A stretch of DNA of 51,204 nt from Ilumatobacter sp. (GCF_030065885.1 NZ_JASJCS010000012.1:1-51204), one strand, 5' to 3'; positions 24,360-32,330 are shown, counted from the first letter of the stretch. The notes: generated by a model not told the origin, from the sequence alone. A program made the numbers and translations.

Positions 24360-26063
24360 GTGGACGACGGCAGGCAGGTCCGACTCACTCGCCGCGGCTT
24401 CCTGGCCGGCACGGTCGCAGCGGCGCTCGCTGCGTGCACGAACGATGGCGACGATGCGGCGTCGACCACGTCCAGCTCGACGAGTCCCCCGACCTCGACG
24501 ACGCAGACGACGGCGACCACCACACCGGCGACGACGGTGCCACCGACCACGGCGGCCGAGACGACCACGACGATCGAGGCCCCCGCCGTCACGTCCGACC
24601 CGTTCACGCTGGGTGTGGCCTCCGGCGACCCGCTCGCCGACTCGGTCATCCTCTGGACCCGGCTGCTGCCGGTCGAGCCGCTCGGAGACAAGGACGTCGA
24701 CGTCGAGTGGGCGGTCGGCGCCGATGCCGATCTCACCGACATCGTCGCGGGCGGAACGGCGACCGCCATGGCTGCGCTCGGTCACTCGGTGCACGTCGAC
24801 GTCACCGGCCTCGAGGCCGACACCGAGTACTTCTACCGGTTCCGGGTCGGTGAGTTCGAGACCGCGCCGGCACGCACGCGGACGTTCGCCGCGCCCGGCA
24901 CGACGCCCGACCGGTTCCGGTTCGCCTTCTCCTCCTGCCAGAACTGGGAGCAGGGGTACTACGCCGCCTACCGCGACGTCGTCGAGCAGGGCGACCTCGA
25001 CGCCTTCGTCTTCCTCGGCGACTACATCTACGAGTACGCCAGCGGCGGTTACGCCGACGAGCGGGGACGAACGACCGGCCAGGACTTCGAGTGCGAGACG
25101 CTCGACCAGTACCGGCAGCGGTACGCGCTGTACCAGAGCGATCCGTTGCTGCAGGCTGCCCATGCGCTGGTGCCGTGGATCATCACGTGGGACGACCACG
25201 AGGTCGACAACGACTACGCCGACGACAGCAGCGAGGAGGACGCCGACCGCGACGCGTTCCTCGCCCGCCGCGCCGCCGGCTACCAGGCGTGGTACGAGCA
25301 CATGCCGGTCCGCCTCGACCCGCCGACCTCGTCCGACTACGACATCTACCGCTCGTTCGCACACGGCGACCTGCTGCGGTTCCACGTGCTCGACACGCGT
25401 CAGTACCGCGCCGACCAGCAGCGGGGTCAGGAGTTGGTTCCCCAGCTCGGCGACGCCGTGCAGTTCCGCGACGAGGAGCTGGCTGCGTCGCCCGACCAGA
25501 CGATGCTCGGCGCGGCCCAGCGCGAGTGGCTGTTCGAGGGAGTGGCCTCATCGGAGGCGATCTGGGACGTGCTCGCCCAGCAGGTGTTCATGTTCGGCGG
25601 CAACGCCGTCGTCGGCTCCGACCCACCGGTCGTCGTGGTCGACACATGGGACGGCTACGCCGGCGAACGGCAGGCCGTACTCGAGACGGTCGGTGCCGCG
25701 GCCGACAACCTGGTCGTCGTGACGGGCGACTTCCATTCGGCGGCGGTGGCCGACCTCCGCGCCGACCCGTTCGATCTCTCGCTGCCGGTGGTCGGTGCCG
25801 AGATCATGGCGAGCAGCATCTCGTCGTCGTTCTTCGACGACAGCCAGGTCGTCGAGGATCTGGTGTCCGCGGCGTTGACCGCCAACCCGCAGATCAAGTG
25901 GTTCGACACACGCCGCGGCTACACGGTGTGCGAGGTCACGCCCGAGCGGTGGCTGGCGACCTTCCGGGCCGTCGCCGACCAGTTCGACGAAGGCTCGCCC
26001 GTCGAGACGGTCACCACCTGGGAGATCCTCGCCGGGAGTCCCGGCGTGACACAGCTGACCTGA
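24360..26063 (+). CDS. Tat-exported PhoD-like phosphatase/phosphodiesterase, probable lipoprotein
   Basis: 567 aa. The N-terminus has twin arginines (LTRRGFLAGT) and a lipobox-like LAAC, then a Thr/Ser/Pro-rich spacer of about 50 residues. The PhoD N-domain starts FTLGVASGDPLADSVILWTRL. The metallophosphatase core shows FSSCQNWEQGYYAAY, FLGDYIYEY, WDDHEVDNDYAD and VVVTGDFHSAAVADL. The family uses Fe/Ca to release phosphate from phosphodiesters outside the cell. GTG 24360 follows GGGAGG by 7 nt; an in-frame TTG at 24354 is less likely. Confidence 0.92.
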   Translation: MDDGRQVRLTRRGFLAGTVAAALAACTNDGDDAASTTSSSTSPPTSTTQTTATTTPATTVPPTTAAETTTTIEAPAVTSDPFTLGVASGDPLADSVILWTRLLPVEPLGDKDVDVEWAVGADADLTDIVAGGTATAMAALGHSVHVDVTGLEADTEYFYRFRVGEFETAPARTRTFAAPGTTPDRFRFAFSSCQNWEQGYYAAYRDVVEQGDLDAFVFLGDYIYEYASGGYADERGRTTGQDFECETLDQYRQRYALYQSDPLLQAAHALVPWIITWDDHEVDNDYADDSSEEDADRDAFLARRAAGYQAWYEHMPVRLDPPTSSDYDIYRSFAHGDLLRFHVLDTRQYRADQQRGQELVPQLGDAVQFRDEELAASPDQTMLGAAQREWLFEGVASSEAIWDVLAQQVFMFGGNAVVGSDPPVVVVDTWDGYAGERQAVLETVGAAADNLVVVTGDFHSAAVADLRADPFDLSLPVVGAEIMASSISSSFFDDSQVVEDLVSAALTANPQIKWFDTRRGYTVCEVTPERWLATFRAVADQFDEGSPVETVTTWEILAGSPGVTQLT

Positions 26064-26086
26064 GATTCAGCGTGAGGGCGCGGCGT

Positions 26087-26137
26087 GTGGATCGGCGGGC
26101 GGCTCGCGTTGATCAGGTCCCGGCGACCGCCGCCGTC
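26087..26137 (-). pseudogene. Remnant of the 3' end of a BNR-repeat gene
   Basis: This stretch matches 28454-28504, the last codons of the intact BNR gene, at 41 of 51 positions without gaps. On the minus strand it still reads DGGGRRDLINASRPPIHT, against DGGDRWELVTANLPPIHS in the intact gene. No start or further homology is visible, so only a fragment is left. It sits between phoD and the ECF sigma gene and forms a direct repeat around the sigma/pseudo-peptidase module. Confidence 0.6.
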
Positions 26138-26253
26138 TCGTGCATCCGCTGACGACCGGACATGCGACACTGCCGTGACCGGATCGGCATGGTTGTCGTC
26201 GGTTCCTGAGATTCCTTGCATCACTTTCGGGTGCTCGTGCGACGTAGTGGGTG

Positions 26254-26754
26254 ATGGAGAGATTGCGCAACGCCAAGGACGTGGCGGTCCGACAGGGGCC
26301 CGCCGCCACGCTCGAGGCGTTGTACCGCGCCGAGTACACCGGCATGGTGCGACTCGCATTCACGCTCATCGGGAACAACGCCGAAGCCGAAGAGGTCGTC
26401 CAGGAGTCCTTCGTGGACATCTCGTTCCGACTCGACGATCCGGACACCCCGGTTCGTCAGCCCGGCGCCTACCTCCGCACCATCGTGGTGGGTCGGTGCC
26501 GATCACTGATTCGACGACGACGGCTGATGCGGGAACGCCCACCAGCGCCACCGGACGACCTCACACCGTCGGCCGAGTCGCTGTGGGACGTACTCCACAC
26601 GCTTCCCGAACATCAACGCATCGCCGTGGTGCTCAAGTACTACGGCGGCTACCGGGCCTCTGAGATCGCACGGATCACCGAGCAGCCGTCCGCCACGGTG
26701 CGTTCGCACCTGCGGCGGGCACTGGCAGCGATGCGGAAGGAGCTCACGCCATGA
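26254..26754 (+). CDS. ECF-type RNA polymerase sigma factor (SigE-like)
   Basis: 166 aa. Region 2 spans residues 18-85 (ALYRAEYTGMVRLAFTLIGNNAEAEEVVQESFVDI, with the core-binding and -10-melting helices). Region 4 spans about 110-160 (LPEHQRIAVVLKYYGGYRASEIARITEQPSATVRSHLRRALAAM), a clear helix-turn-helix for the -35 element. There is no C-terminal extension. ATG 26254 is taken; GTG 26251 directly precedes it. The stop overlaps the next gene as ATGA, the usual layout for a sigma factor and its membrane anti-sigma partner. No obvious autoregulatory GGAAC-type promoter was found upstream. Confidence 0.92.
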   Translation: MERLRNAKDVAVRQGPAATLEALYRAEYTGMVRLAFTLIGNNAEAEEVVQESFVDISFRLDDPDTPVRQPGAYLRTIVVGRCRSLIRRRRLMRERPPAPPDDLTPSAESLWDVLHTLPEHQRIAVVLKYYGGYRASEIARITEQPSATVRSHLRRALAAMRKELTP

Positions 26755-28346
26755 GTCGGTTCGACGAAGACCTCGACCGCGACTTCCCCGTGATCGCCGA
26801 TCGAGCAACTCCATCCCCCGATGCCTGGGCATCGATCCAACAGCGGATCGCCACCCGGGAACCCGACACGGAAACGGAGATCATCATGCTCGTCGAGAAC
26901 ACCCGCCCACCCATCCGCCGCTGGCCCCTGGTCGCGGCCGCAGCCGCAGTCGTCGCGCTGCTCGTCGGCGCCATCGCCCTCGTCAACCGCGACGACGTCG
27001 AACAGCCCGCCGACGTCCCCGAACCAGTGACCACTCCCGACATCGACGCGTCGTTGGTCGGTGCCACGGGCGGCGCTTCCCGATTCTTCCCCGAGAGCGG
27101 GAACGGCGGCTACGAGGTGTCGGTCTACGACTGGGACCTGGCGTTGTCCGATGACCTGACGTCGCTGTCAGGTGTGGCGACGATCACGGCCACCGCGACG
27201 CAGGATCTGCAACGGTTCTCGCTCGACGCGCGGGAGCTGCAGATCGAGTCGGTCACCGTCGACGGTGCGTCCGCCGAGTTCTCCGTGACCGAACCGGAGC
27301 TCGTCATCACCATGAGCGAGCCGCTCCCGGCCGGGAGCGAGTTCGTGATCGAAGTGGCCTATGCCGCCGAGCCGGCCGCGTACCAACCGGGCGGCACCTC
27401 CTCCAGGGGATGGGACGTCGTTCCGGGCAAGCAGGTCCACGAGTTCGGTCTTCCGGGATCCGCTGCAACCTGGACGCCGATCGACGAGGACGTGGACGCC
27501 CCGCCGGCGCGCTACATCATGCGCTTCGACGTGCCCGATGGCTTCACCGCAACGGCCAGCGGCATTCCGATCGAGGAGAACGAATCCGGCACCGTGACAT
27601 GGGACACGGGCATCGAAGTCTCCGACGCGACCTTCGCGGTGGCGGAGTTCGAGACGAACCTGGTCGACTGGAAGGTCCCGGTCGAGGTCTCGGTGATTCC
27701 CGGCTCGCCGAACGCCGAACGACTCGAACGGCAGGTCCTCGACGCACTCGCCTACCTGGAGTCGCTGTTCGGGCCGTTCCCGTACGAGCGGCTCGGCGTC
27801 TCCGGCCTCGACGGCGATTTCCGGGCGACTGCGTACTCGGCCCCGATGCGGATCGTGACGCCCGACTCCAACTCGGCCCAGCAGATGCTCCAGCTGGTGG
27901 CGTTCCAGTGGGCCGGCAACGCGGTCAGCACCGACGCCGAGGGATCCGATTGGTTGTTCCTGGGGCTCGCACGGTACGCCCCAGATCTCTGGGCCGAGTC
28001 GCAGAGCGACGACGTCGATGCCGACGTCACGACTCGAAAGCTGGACGGCCGCGTGCCCGCGGCGACCCGCCCCCTCGACGGCATCGAGTCGATCGACGAG
28101 CTGTTCGACGAGGTCGCCTACGACCGGGCGGCGCTGTTCTACCACGCCCTCAGGTTGGAGGTCGGCGACGACGCGTTCTTCACCACCGTGCGCGAGTTCA
28201 TCCAACGGAACCTGCACAGCGCGGTGACGGTCGACGACCTCCAGGCCGTCGCCGAGGAGATCTCCGGACAGGACCTCGACCAGTTCTTCACCGCCTGGAT
28301 CAGCGCGACCGAGGTCCCCGAACTCCCCGACACAGCCGAGGAATGA
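26751..28346 (+). CDS. Putative membrane anti-sigma factor fused to a zinc-less M1 aminopeptidase-like domain
   Basis: 531 aa. Residues 1-57 form a short cytoplasmic region (PSPDAWASIQQRI) like those of anti-sigma proteins paired with ECF factors. One membrane segment spans 58-79. The external part begins YEVSVYDWDLALSD, the opening of the M1 peptidase beta-domain, and runs to a helical end. Where active M1 enzymes have HExxHQW, this protein has Q381-L-V-A-F385-Q-W (QLVAFQWAGN). The third zinc ligand in WLNEG is replaced (WLFLG, Leu404), and the GAMEN-like region is lost (ATAYSAP). YDRAALFYHALR still matches the YxKG helix. It should therefore bind a ligand or peptide rather than cleave it. 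Coupled to the sigma gene by ATGA, it probably senses an external signal and controls that sigma factor (inferred). Confidence 0.8.
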   Translation: MSRFDEDLDRDFPVIADRATPSPDAWASIQQRIATREPDTETEIIMLVENTRPPIRRWPLVAAAAAVVALLVGAIALVNRDDVEQPADVPEPVTTPDIDASLVGATGGASRFFPESGNGGYEVSVYDWDLALSDDLTSLSGVATITATATQDLQRFSLDARELQIESVTVDGASAEFSVTEPELVITMSEPLPAGSEFVIEVAYAAEPAAYQPGGTSSRGWDVVPGKQVHEFGLPGSAATWTPIDEDVDAPPARYIMRFDVPDGFTATASGIPIEENESGTVTWDTGIEVSDATFAVAEFETNLVDWKVPVEVSVIPGSPNAERLERQVLDALAYLESLFGPFPYERLGVSGLDGDFRATAYSAPMRIVTPDSNSAQQMLQLVAFQWAGNAVSTDAEGSDWLFLGLARYAPDLWAESQSDDVDADVTTRKLDGRVPAATRPLDGIESIDELFDEVAYDRAALFYHALRLEVGDDAFFTTVREFIQRNLHSAVTVDDLQAVAEEISGQDLDQFFTAWISATEVPELPDTAEE

Positions 28347-28384
28347 TCTCGAACGACACGAGGTCGGTCTCCGCCCCCTGACCG

Positions 28385-28419
28385 ACGTCGCGAGTTGTGT
28401 CAGACACAACTCGCGACGT
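28385..28419. terminator. Perfect 35-nt palindrome at convergent 3' ends (bidirectional terminator candidate)
   Basis: Arms ACGTCGCGAGTTGTGTC and GACACAACTCGCGACGT are perfect 17-bp complements around one A. It lies 38 nt after the plus-strand stop (28346) and 16 nt from the minus-strand stop (28436). The 17-nt centre GTTGTGTCAGACACAAC is identical to that of the palindrome at 45736-45762, while the outer arms differ and still pair. No T-run follows. Confidence 0.65.
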
Positions 28420-28435
28420 TGTGCAGGGGCGGGCT

Positions 28436-29545
28436 TCAGACGAAGCGGACGGAGTGGATCGGCGGGAGGTTGGCGGTGACCAACTCCCACCGATCGCCGC
28501 CGTCGCCGGTCCACCAGAGCGAGCCGGTGGTCGAACCCATCAGCAGCCGCTCGCCGGTCGCGTCGATGTCGAGCCCGTGCCGGTAGACGAGGTCGAACGC
28601 GTGCTGCTGCGGCAGCCCGTCGGAGAGCACGTCGAACGTCTCGCCGCCGTCGCGGGTCCGGGTGACCACGAACCGGCCGTCGACCGGGACCCGCACCTCG
28701 TCGCCGATCGCCGGCACGAACCACGCGGTGTCGGGGTCCTGCGGGTGGACGGCGACCGCGAACCCGAAGGTCGAGGGATCCGCCTCGGGGATCTCCGTCC
28801 ACGAGTCGCCGTCGTCGACCGTCCGCCAGATGCCGCAGTGGTGCTGCGTCCACAGCACGTCCGGCGACGCGGCGCAGCGGACGATGCAGTGCGGGTCCTG
28901 CGTGTCGGGATCGTCGGCCAGCTCGGGCGGCACGAAGTTGGCCCGCATGCCCTGCGCGGCGACGGCCCACGTCGCTCCGCCGTCGTCGGTCCGCCACGCA
29001 CCGCCACAGGACACGCCGACGATCAGCCGGCCGGGTCCACGCGGGTCGATCACGATCGAATGGATGCCCGGGTCGTCGTAGCCGCCGCCGAACCACTTGT
29101 CGCGGGCCGGCAGGTTCCACAACGGTTCGACGAGCTGCCACGAGTCGCCCCGGTCGTCGGATCGGAACAGACCACCGGGAATCGTGCCGCACCAGAGCAC
29201 GCCCGGCTCGTCGGGGTGACCCGGCTCGATCACCCAGGCGAGCTGGGTCGTCCACTCGATCTCCTGCTGTGACATCGGGTTGAGGTGCACGACACCTGCC
29301 GGCTTGGGCGGATACTCCGGGGCGGCGATCTCGGGCCACGTCGCACCACCGTCGTCACTGCGGTGGAGGTGGGTGCCGAAGTGGCCGTGGTCGAGCGACG
29401 CGTAGAGCGCGCCGTCGCGAGGGTCGGCGACCGCATGGGTCACGCGGGCACCGAGGAACGCCGGCTCGGACAACTCGAAGCGGCCGCCGCCGGCGGTCAG
29501 CGTGAAGAGCCCCTTGCGCGTGCCGATGAGCGCTGTGTTCGACAT
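28436..29545 (-). CDS. BNR/Asp-box repeat beta-propeller protein (sialidase-like fold)
   Basis: 369 aa with at least six Asp-box repeats: SDDGGATW, SDDRGDSW, TDDGGATW, VDDGDSW, TRDGGETF and TGDGGDRW, regularly spaced. This indicates a seven- or six-bladed propeller of the sialidase/VPS10 superfamily. There is no signal peptide, so it is likely cytoplasmic, and sialidase catalytic residues (Arg triad, Tyr, Asp) were not recognised. Calling it a sialidase would overreach. It starts at ATG 29545, 3 nt after the MoaD/ThiS-like stop, so the two are one operon. The 3' end (28454-28504) is repeated as a remnant at 26087-26137. Confidence 0.87.
   Translation of the reverse strand: MSNTALIGTRKGLFTLTAGGGRFELSEPAFLGARVTHAVADPRDGALYASLDHGHFGTHLHRSDDGGATWPEIAAPEYPPKPAGVVHLNPMSQQEIEWTTQLAWVIEPGHPDEPGVLWCGTIPGGLFRSDDRGDSWQLVEPLWNLPARDKWFGGGYDDPGIHSIVIDPRGPGRLIVGVSCGGAWRTDDGGATWAVAAQGMRANFVPPELADDPDTQDPHCIVRCAASPDVLWTQHHCGIWRTVDDGDSWTEIPEADPSTFGFAVAVHPQDPDTAWFVPAIGDEVRVPVDGRFVVTRTRDGGETFDVLSDGLPQQHAFDLVYRHGLDIDATGERLLMGSTTGSLWWTGDGGDRWELVTANLPPIHSVRFV
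28454..28504. repeat. 3' end of the BNR gene, partner of the direct repeat at 26087-26137
   Basis: Identical to the upstream copy at 41 of 51 positions, in the same orientation, about 2.37 kb apart. The first 13 bases, GTGGATCGGCGGG, are identical. Confidence 0.65.
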
Positions 29546-29548
29546 CGA

Positions 29549-29818
29549 TCAGCCTCCCGAGAGTGCCTGGAACACATGGATGCGATCGCCGTCGGCGATC
29601 GGGTCGGTCAATGCAGATCGATCGGCGATCTGATCGTCGTTGCGGAAGACGGCGACGTGACGGCGAACGGATCCGACGTCGTCGAGCACGTACGAGCGCA
29701 CCGTCGGATGAGCCTCGAAGTATGCGGCGAGCGCATCGCCGACGGTACCGGCGTCGACCACGGCGTCAGGGCACTCGACATGGCGCCGGAACGCCTTGGC
29801 GAAGACCACATCGACCAC
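29549..29818 (-). CDS. MoaD/ThiS-family ubiquitin-like protein
   Basis: 89 aa beta-grasp protein. It ends HVFQALSGG with the C-terminal Gly-Gly needed for adenylation and thiocarboxylation or conjugation. TVGDALAAYFEAHPTVRSYVLDD, VAVFRNDDQIADRSALTDPIADGDRI is the standard MoaD/ThiS core (seen in pieces). Its partner here is the BNR propeller, not a molybdopterin or thiazole gene. No E1-like or JAMM gene is in the window. A sulfur-carrier role is possible; the target is unknown. GTG 29818 lies 6 nt from TAGGGT; GTG 29809 is the alternative. Confidence 0.85.
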   Translation of the reverse strand: MVDVVFAKAFRRHVECPDAVVDAGTVGDALAAYFEAHPTVRSYVLDDVGSVRRHVAVFRNDDQIADRSALTDPIADGDRIHVFQALSGG

Positions 29819-29824
29819 GACACA

Positions 29825-29830
29825 ACCCTA
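29825..29830 (-). promoter_or_regulatory. Putative -10 element of the MoaD-like/BNR operon
   Basis: TAGGGT on the minus strand, 6 nt before GTG 29818, consistent with a leaderless mRNA. Confidence 0.4.
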
Positions 29831-29845
29831 GGTCGCAGGAATATC

Positions 29846-29859
29846 CTTGCGCGCACAAG
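29846..29859. promoter_or_regulatory. Near-palindrome in the divergent MoaD-like/pirin intergenic region
   Basis: CTTGCGCGCACAAG is a 14-nt inverted repeat with a single mismatched pair. It lies about midway in the 54-nt gap between the two divergent genes, where an operator could act on both. Confidence 0.3.
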
Positions 29860-29872
29860 CGTTGAGTGAGTC

Positions 29873-30583
29873 ATGTACGACACGATCGACGTTCGCCGAG
29901 CCGACGAGCGGTTCACCACCAAGATCGACTGGCTCGACTCCAAGCACTCCTTCAGCTTCGGACCGCACTTCGACCCCGAGAACACCGGCCACGGCCTGCT
30001 GATCGTCAACAACGACGACGTCGTGCGGGCCGGCACAGGCTTCGGGACCCACCCCCACCGCGACATGGAGATCGTCACCTGGGTGCTCTCGGGCGAGCTC
30101 GAGCATCGCGACTCCGAGGGCAACCACGGGGTGATCTACCCGGGCCTCGCGCAGCGCATGTCGGCAGGCACCGGCATCTTCCACAGCGAGCGCAACCCGA
30201 GCTCCACGACCGACGTCCACTTCATGCAGATGTGGGTCCACCCCGATACCACCGGCATCGACCCCGGCTACGAGCAGCTCGACATCGGCGCCGAGCTCAG
30301 GGCCGGAGGCCTCGTCCCGATCGCCTCGGGCAAGGGCCACGACGCCGCGATCTCGATCCACCAGCGTGACGCCGTCCTGTGGGGCGGGCGCCTGACGGCC
30401 GGCGAGACGGTCGACGTGCCCGACGACCGGCACACGCACGTCTTCATCGCCCGCGGGTCGGGCTCGATCGACGGCGGTGGGCCGCTGTCGACGGGCGATG
30501 CCGTCCGCCTGACCGACACGAACGGCCTGTCGTTCACCGCGGGCGATGACGGGGCCGAGGTGCTGGTCTGGGCGACCGCCTGA
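29873..30583 (+). CDS. Pirin-family bicupin (YhhW-like)
   Basis: 236 aa. Two cupin domains. The first has FGTHPHRDMEIVTWVLSGELEHRDS and GIFHSERN, giving the His/His/His/Glu metal site of pirins and bacterial quercetin-2,3-dioxygenase-like YhhW. The second, from about residue 150, is shorter, with AVLWGGRLTAGETVDVPDDRHTHVFIARG. Length is normal. The physiological substrate is unknown, and quercetinase activity is only a family property. It is followed 12 nt later by the nitroreductase gene. Confidence 0.92.
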   Translation: MYDTIDVRRADERFTTKIDWLDSKHSFSFGPHFDPENTGHGLLIVNNDDVVRAGTGFGTHPHRDMEIVTWVLSGELEHRDSEGNHGVIYPGLAQRMSAGTGIFHSERNPSSTTDVHFMQMWVHPDTTGIDPGYEQLDIGAELRAGGLVPIASGKGHDAAISIHQRDAVLWGGRLTAGETVDVPDDRHTHVFIARGSGSIDGGGPLSTGDAVRLTDTNGLSFTAGDDGAEVLVWATA

Positions 30584-30595
30584 CATGCTGACGTC

Positions 30596-31156
30596 GTGAC
30601 GTTCGACGACTTCTCCACGCTCGCCCGTTCGCGGCGCACGCACATGCTCGTCGACCGCGACCGTGAGGTCGGGCCCGAGACGATCGAGCGTCTGTGCGAA
30701 CTGGCGACGTGGGCGCCGAACCACAAGAGGACGTGGCCGTGGCGCTTCGCCTCGTTCACCGGTGACGGACGCATCCGGCTCGGCGAGGCGTTCGTCGACG
30801 ACATGTGCGAGCGCGGCGTCGGCGATCAGGGCAAGCACCTGAAGACGCTCGGCAAGTACGCCCGCACACCGGCCGTCGTGGTGGTCGGGTGCGCAGCGAA
30901 CGAGCACCCCACGTTCCACGAGGAGAACCGCGACGCGGTGGCGGCCGGCATCCAGAACCTGCTGCTCGGCGCGACCGCGCTCGGGCTTGCGTCGTTCTGG
31001 TCGACGGCCCCGCTGATGGACTCGCGGCGGGCGATCGAGCTGTGCGGCTTCGACGCCGGCGATCGGATCGTCGGCGTGATCTACCTCGGCTACCCCAGCT
31101 CAACGGTCGAGGCGCCCGAACGCCCGCCCGTGAGCGTCCGCCACATCGACAGCTGA
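30596..31156 (+). CDS. Nitroreductase-family FMN protein
   Basis: 186 aa. FSTLARSRRTHMLVDRDREVG and ELATWAPNHKRTWPWRF give the N-terminal FMN-phosphate-binding segment (RRS/T..F...V, then aP.g.n.qpW). AGIQNLLLGATALGLASFWSTA and VGVIYLGYPS are the later conserved parts. The enzymes reduce nitro groups, quinones or flavins with NAD(P)H. GTG 30596 lies 12 nt after the pirin stop; CATGCT 6 nt upstream could also give it a separate start. Confidence 0.9.
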   Translation: MTFDDFSTLARSRRTHMLVDRDREVGPETIERLCELATWAPNHKRTWPWRFASFTGDGRIRLGEAFVDDMCERGVGDQGKHLKTLGKYARTPAVVVVGCAANEHPTFHEENRDAVAAGIQNLLLGATALGLASFWSTAPLMDSRRAIELCGFDAGDRIVGVIYLGYPSSTVEAPERPPVSVRHIDS

Positions 31157-31204
31157 TCCGCCGGTCGTCGCGGCCGTCGGAGGACTCGCTTCGGGCGCGC
31201 TCGG

Positions 31205-32254
31205 CTACCAGCGGAGGAGGGCAGCGATCGGGCCTTCGCCCGACGGCTCGGACGGCACGACGCGGACGCGAGCATCGGTGAGGAGCGCGCTCCGGACGCA
31301 GACGTCGACCAGGCGACCCTTGCGGAGATCCTCGCGGCTGTGGTGCAGCGAGCACATCGGGTCGAGGCCGGGCCCGAACCACGCGTCGAGGCCGTCGGAG
31401 CGGTCGTCGTGCACGAGCAGCGTCTCGACGCGACCCTCGCCGAGCGCCCGCATCACATCGCGCACGTTCGTCGTGGCCGATCGGTGCGACCGCCGATCGG
31501 CCACCGCGTCGACGAGCGCGTCGGACTCGCGCTGGACCAGATCCTCGACCGCCCGGTCGGTCGCCTCCCAGACGGCGCTGGGTGCGCCCTCGGCGACGAC
31601 GACGACGTCGTCCTTGACGTCACCGGGCAGGCGATCGGTGAGGAAGCCGACGGCGCGCACGTCCCCGGACACGCTGATGAGCCGCGCCCCGACCCGTCGG
31701 GCGAGCTCGGTCACGGCGTCCGCGACCTCGTGGGCGTTCGCGTCCCAGAGGTTCTCGGCGCGCTGCTGGAACCGGCGTTGCGACCAGCCGCCCTGGTGAC
31801 CGCGATGGATGTGGGTCACCTCGCCCTCGATCACGACGTAGTCCTCGATCGAGCCGGCCGCGACGGCGACGATGTCGGCGCCTGAACGATCGATGAAGAC
31901 GACCACGTGCGGGATCGCACGCTGACGTGACTCGATGATCGGCGTCACCGTCGGGATCTCGGCCAACCAGCTGGTGTTGCGGGCCGGGTCGTCGAGCAGG
32001 AACTCGACGAGTGGCTCTGCGTCATCGCTGATGATGGCGGCGAGCCCCTCGCCCTGGCCGTGCTCGAGCTCCGCGGTCAGGCCGTCGAAGCGGCCGAGCA
32101 TCGATTCCGAGGCGCCGCCCGCCTCGAGATCGCGGCGTGCGTTCTTCCATCGGATCTCCATCCGGTGCGCCGCGTCGGACGCTGCGCTGGGCATTCGGAC
32201 CACGACCGATCCGAAGGGCCCGCGCTGCCGGTAGAGATCACTGAGGGTCGTCAT
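31205..32254 (-). CDS. Rv2629-like bacterial/archaeal eRF1-family protein (baeRF)
   Basis: 349 aa. The sequence follows the actinobacterial Rv2629 family: WLAEIPTVTPIIESRQRAIPHVVVFIDRSGADIVAV, then HRGHQGGWSQRRFQQRAENLWDANAHEVADAV (given in pieces), and a C-terminal segment with ALGEGRVETLLVHDD and DPMCSLHHSREDL. The central domain resembles the eRF1/Vms1 fold, and the Gln/Arg-rich loop GGWSQRRFQQ occupies the place of the GGQ-like catalytic loop. A role in releasing or rescuing stalled ribosomes has been proposed for the family and is not proven. ATG 32254 is used. It lies downstream of the diadenylate cyclase gene. Confidence 0.8.
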   Translation of the reverse strand: MTTLSDLYRQRGPFGSVVVRMPSAASDAAHRMEIRWKNARRDLEAGGASESMLGRFDGLTAELEHGQGEGLAAIISDDAEPLVEFLLDDPARNTSWLAEIPTVTPIIESRQRAIPHVVVFIDRSGADIVAVAAGSIEDYVVIEGEVTHIHRGHQGGWSQRRFQQRAENLWDANAHEVADAVTELARRVGARLISVSGDVRAVGFLTDRLPGDVKDDVVVVAEGAPSAVWEATDRAVEDLVQRESDALVDAVADRRSHRSATTNVRDVMRALGEGRVETLLVHDDRSDGLDAWFGPGLDPMCSLHHSREDLRKGRLVDVCVRSALLTDARVRVVPSEPSGEGPIAALLRW

Positions 32255-32311
32255 ACATTGACTCTGCCTCAACTGACCGCCCGAGGCAAAGAGCCGACGG
32301 TCACGACCGCC

Positions 32312-32330
32312 GGCCGGCGGGCCGCCGGCC
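32312..32330 (-). terminator. GC-rich hairpin downstream of the diadenylate cyclase gene
   Basis: GGCCGGCGG and CCGCCGGCC (9 bp each) around a single G, 15 nt after the stop at 32346 on the minus strand. A very stable hairpin without a T-run. Confidence 0.45.

Noticed and set aside
22155..25385. Minus-strand upstream extension of the GGDEF-EAL frame
   Set aside because: It runs antisense through the LigD-type, hypothetical and phoD genes and adds no domain. ATG 22154 gives a normal membrane segment at the N-terminus.
28436..29545. Calling the BNR protein a true exo-alpha-sialidase
   Set aside because: Asp boxes show the propeller fold, but the catalytic Arg triad, Tyr and Asp of sialidases could not be identified, and there is no export signal.
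31157..31204. Possible small gene between nitroreductase and Rv2629-like genes
   Set aside because: Only 48 nt, no start with ribosome-binding site and no conserved frame.
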